Of a stretch of DNA of 64,000 bases, positions 61,896 to 64,000 are shown piece after piece; the stretch's first letter is position 1, and each line of letters starts with the position of its first letter. The stretch is from contig NZ_JBGFGP010000166.1 in assembly GCF_041224545.1 (NCBI RefSeq), forward strand, positions 309,406 through 373,405. Reading direction: 5' to 3'. Source of the DNA: Sedimentitalea sp041224545 (GTDB taxonomy: Bacteria; Pseudomonadota; Alphaproteobacteria; Rhodobacterales; Rhodobacteraceae). A program made the translations under genes and the position numbers. The notes under the pieces are model-generated. The model did not search any database, was not told where the DNA came from, and saw nothing but the letters and a program-made list of their open reading frames with translations.

Positions 61896-62685
61896 CTAGT
61901 GGCCCGAATTGGTCTTGTCCGCACGTCGCCGCAACAGTTCTGCCCCGGTCATGGCAAGGGTTGTCACCACAACGAAGAAAACGCTGACGGCGGCGATGGT
62001 CGGATTGATTTCAAAGCGCAGATCGTTCCAGATCCGCATAGGCAGGGTTTCAGCGCTCGACATCAGGAAGAGCGAGATGATCAACTCGTCAAAGCTGACG
62101 AAGAAGGCAAATACACCGGCGGCGACGATGGCCGGGGTCAATGGCGGCAAGGTGGCCGTCATGAAGGCGCGTACGGGGCCAGCCCCCATGATCCGCCCGG
62201 CGCGTTCCAGTGTCAGATCGATCTGGCGATAGGCGGAGCCGACCATCAGGACCACGAAGGGCAGGCCGATAGCCGCATGGGCGCAGATCAGGGTCAGTTC
62301 ATTGTCATTGACGCCAAGGCGGATGGCAAAGATGAACACGCCCAATGCCACGATGACATTGGGCACGATGGAAGGGGCGATGAAGATGGCAGTCAGAGCA
62401 CCGCTTGTTCGGGTCCGGCGGCGGCCAAGACCGACGACCGAAAGCGTGCCTACGAAGGTCGCCAGAATACTTGCCCCAATGCCACGCGCAGGGACCGGAA
62501 GGTGGCCGACATCCAAACCGGATCGGTGAAATAGGCGCGATACCAGCGCAGGCCGAATTCTTCCGGTGGGAAGCTCAGGAAACGCCCGTTCGAGAAGGAA
62601 ATCGGCACAAGATCAGGATCGGGAAGAACAGGAAGATCACGATCAGCAGGTAGAAGACGGGCAGAAGGAGGTTGCGATCACGCAT
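61896..62685 (-). pseudogene. Polyamine-type ABC permease (PotC type) with two single-base frameshifts
   Basis: The ATG at 62685 opens MRDRNLLLPVFYLLIVIFLFF, a normal permease start, but the frame stops early. Adding one base near 62607 and another in the G-run at 62474-62477 restores one continuous permease of about 263 residues. It runs through ISFSNGRFLSFPPEEFGLRWY and SILATFVGTLSVVGLG to the normal end at 61896, including the EAA loop ERAGRIMGAGPVRAFM. Either the gene is dead or the assembly lost two bases. It overlaps the upstream permease stop by one base. Confidence 0.85.
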
Positions 62686-63506
62686 CAGTGGGCCTCCTTA
62701 TGTTGGTGCGCCAACTTGGCCGACGCCCCGCGCACAACGGTCAGGATCACCAGCGTCGCAACGAGCAGCACGATAGAGATTGCCGCCGCAAATCCCCAGT
62801 TTGTCTGGCCAACCTGGCCAGAAATCACGTTTGCCATCATGGCATCTCTGCGACCGCCGATCAGCGCCGGAACGATGAAGAAACCCATCGACAGGATAAA
62901 TACGATCAGTGTGCCGGTAATGGCACCTTCGGCGGACAAGGGCAGGAAAACCTCGCGAAAGGCTTTTCGCGGGCTGGCCCCCATGATGCGGGCCGCGCGC
63001 AGCAGGGATTGGTCAATCTCGGTCATCGATGAGAAACAGGTCACGATCAGCACCGGCAGCATGATCTGCACCATCCCGACGTAAACGGCGCCCGTGGTGA
63101 AAAGCATCTTGATCGGTTCATCGATGAAGCCAAGCGCCAGAAGCGTCTGGTTGATGATGCCTTCCTTGCCCAGAACAACCATCCAGGCATAGGTGCGCGC
63201 CAGGATCGACATCCACATCGGCACCAGCACCAGAAACATCAGGAACGGGCGGCGCCCAACCGGTTGGCGCACGATGAAATAGGCAATCGGATAGCCGATC
63301 AAAAGACACGCGAAAGCAACAACCGCCGAAACCTGAAGCGTATTCCAGAAAATCCGCATATAGGCGCCACGGGTGACAAAACGGTTGAAATGCTCGGTCG
63401 TGAAGGCAGGATCGAACAATCCCTGCTGAAACACGATCCCGACGGGGATCAGGAACAGCATCCCGATCAGAATAATGCCGGGCAGAAGGGTCAGACGCTT
63501 GCTCAT
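62685..63506 (-). CDS. Polyamine-type ABC transporter permease (PotB type)
   Basis: A 273-residue membrane protein with six segments: LLPGIILIGMLFLIPVGIVF start, FLVLVPMWMSILARTYAWMVVLG, and the EAA loop LLRAARIMGASPRKAFREVFLPL. It belongs to the spermidine/putrescine or related compatible-solute class. Its partner permease is frameshifted and its binding protein is interrupted, so the transporter is probably not working. Confidence 0.9.
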   Translation of the reverse strand: MSKRLTLLPGIILIGMLFLIPVGIVFQQGLFDPAFTTEHFNRFVTRGAYMRIFWNTLQVSAVVAFACLLIGYPIAYFIVRQPVGRRPFLMFLVLVPMWMSILARTYAWMVVLGKEGIINQTLLALGFIDEPIKMLFTTGAVYVGMVQIMLPVLIVTCFSSMTEIDQSLLRAARIMGASPRKAFREVFLPLSAEGAITGTLIVFILSMGFFIVPALIGGRRDAMMANVISGQVGQTNWGFAAAISIVLLVATLVILTVVRGASAKLAHQHKEAH

Positions 63507-63571
63507 CGCTCTCGCCTCTTTTGGGGGTGGATGGGTCTCAACGGCAATGCATTGAGCCGGGGATAGTCGGA

Positions 63572-63861
63572 TTATTCGAGAATCCAGTCTTCCCAGCGCT
63601 CTTTCAGCGGTCCAATATTTTTGCCCCAGAACACGGCGTCGGTGACGAACTGGTTAGCAACGTTGTCGGGATGGGTCGGCATCGAGGCGCCTTTTTCTTC
63701 CGGGAGGTGGTCATAGATCCCTTTCACCAGACCCGGATAAGGAACCATCGAAGCGAACTGCACTGCGCGCTCGGCATTGGTTATCATGTAACTGCTATAC
63801 TTTTGGCCGGCTTCGACGTTTTCCGATCCCTTGATTATAGCGACGTAAGACGCCTTGATGC
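63572..63861 (-). pseudogene. C-terminal piece of a PotD-like binding protein cut by an insertion
   Basis: The frame from about 63861 to the stop at 63572 reads SIKASYVAIIKGSENVEAG, YSSYMITNAERAVQFASM and a normal C-terminus, the end of a family 1 periplasmic binding protein (PotD-like). At about 63862 the match ends and the sequence becomes the left part of an IS3 element. The N-terminal half would lie beyond the window or be lost. Confidence 0.75.
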
Positions 63862-64000
63862 TGACCTGCCCCCCGCGAAATCCCTCATCATGATGTAGAG
63901 TCTGCCCAACCTTGAAGGAGCAGACGAATGCGAAAGAGCCGTTTTACCGAGGCGCAGATTATCGGGATGATCAAGGAGCAAGAGGCGGGCATGCCGACGG
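63862..64000 (+). mobile_element. Left end of an IS3-family insertion sequence
   Basis: The left border is judged to be near 63862 (TGACCTGCCCCCCGCG, typical of IS3-type ends). It is followed by the leader TGTAGAGTCTGCCCAACC and the transposase start. The element runs off the right edge. The exact first base is uncertain by a few bases. Confidence 0.75.
63928..64000 (+). CDS. IS3-family transposase OrfA, cut by the window edge
   Basis: Begins MRKSRFTEAQIIGMIKEQ at the ATG at 63928, behind GAAGGAG. This is the helix-turn-helix start of the IS3-family OrfA protein. Only 24 residues are inside the window. Confidence 0.88.
   Translation, partial: MRKSRFTEAQIIGMIKEQEAGMPT

Overview
The window looks like a chromosomal piece of a marine alphaproteobacterium of the Roseobacter group (Rhodobacteraceae). 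The grounds are the high GC content, a split circularly permuted tmRNA gene with an ANDNRAPVAVAA tag, a dmdA-acuI pair for dimethylsulfoniopropionate (DMSP), the trgA-trgB-cysK tellurite-resistance order first known from Rhodobacter, a DksA that has lost most zinc cysteines, and the rpmF-plsX-fabH-ihfA-merR order. No replication genes, phage structural genes, rRNA operon or CRISPR array were seen.

Layout. 1-0.9 kb: end of a thiE-like gene and the tmRNA gene ssrA (minus strand), which long antisense frames hide. 0.96-6.2 kb: GntR regulator, DMSP demethylase dmdA, acryloyl-CoA reductase acuI and a BCCT osmolyte/DMSP carrier, together a DMSP uptake and use module. 6.3-19.5 kb: stress and housekeeping genes (photolyase, cyclopropane fatty acid synthase, trgA-trgB-cysK, a large MscS channel, a MoxR ATPase, dksA, a flavin monooxygenase, xthA). 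19.5-22.3 kb: an unusual three-gene unit consisting of a protein built of 21-residue FSSGSAP repeats, a protein of unknown function and an EamA-type transporter. A leader with two identical DnaA boxes and four GANTC sites precedes it. 22.3-36.7 kb: core genes (ErpA-like Fe-S carrier, dgt, argS, SPOR protein, nagZ, scpA, scpB, dcd, tRNA-Pro, merR, ihfA, fabH, plsX, rpmF, yceD, bamE, olsB).

36.7-48 kb: an IS630 remnant, then a ten-gene minus-strand operon for peptide-type uptake. It has a GntR regulator, two tandem similar binding proteins, two permeases, an SDR, a NodB-fold deacetylase/imidase, a gamma-glutamyltransferase and two ATPases. 48.5-52.3 kb: dusA, a possible Fe/2-oxoglutarate oxygenase, DUF1289, ruvX, ccmI. 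52.5-58.1 kb: heterotetrameric sarcosine oxidase (soxB, soxD, soxA, soxG), with a TfoX-like gene and a pair of perfect palindromes between soxB and soxD. With the BCCT carrier it suggests use of betaine-type osmolytes.

58.5-64 kb is a decaying, insertion-rich stretch. It holds an IS6-family element with a frameshifted transposase and a CoA ligase plus enoyl-CoA hydratase pair. These are followed by a polyamine-type ABC transporter in which one permease carries two single-base frameshifts and the binding protein is cut by an IS3-family element running off the right edge. Starts were chosen by ribosome binding site, overlap with the previous gene and family length; several genes begin with GTG or TTG. 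All function calls come from motif reading, not database searches.
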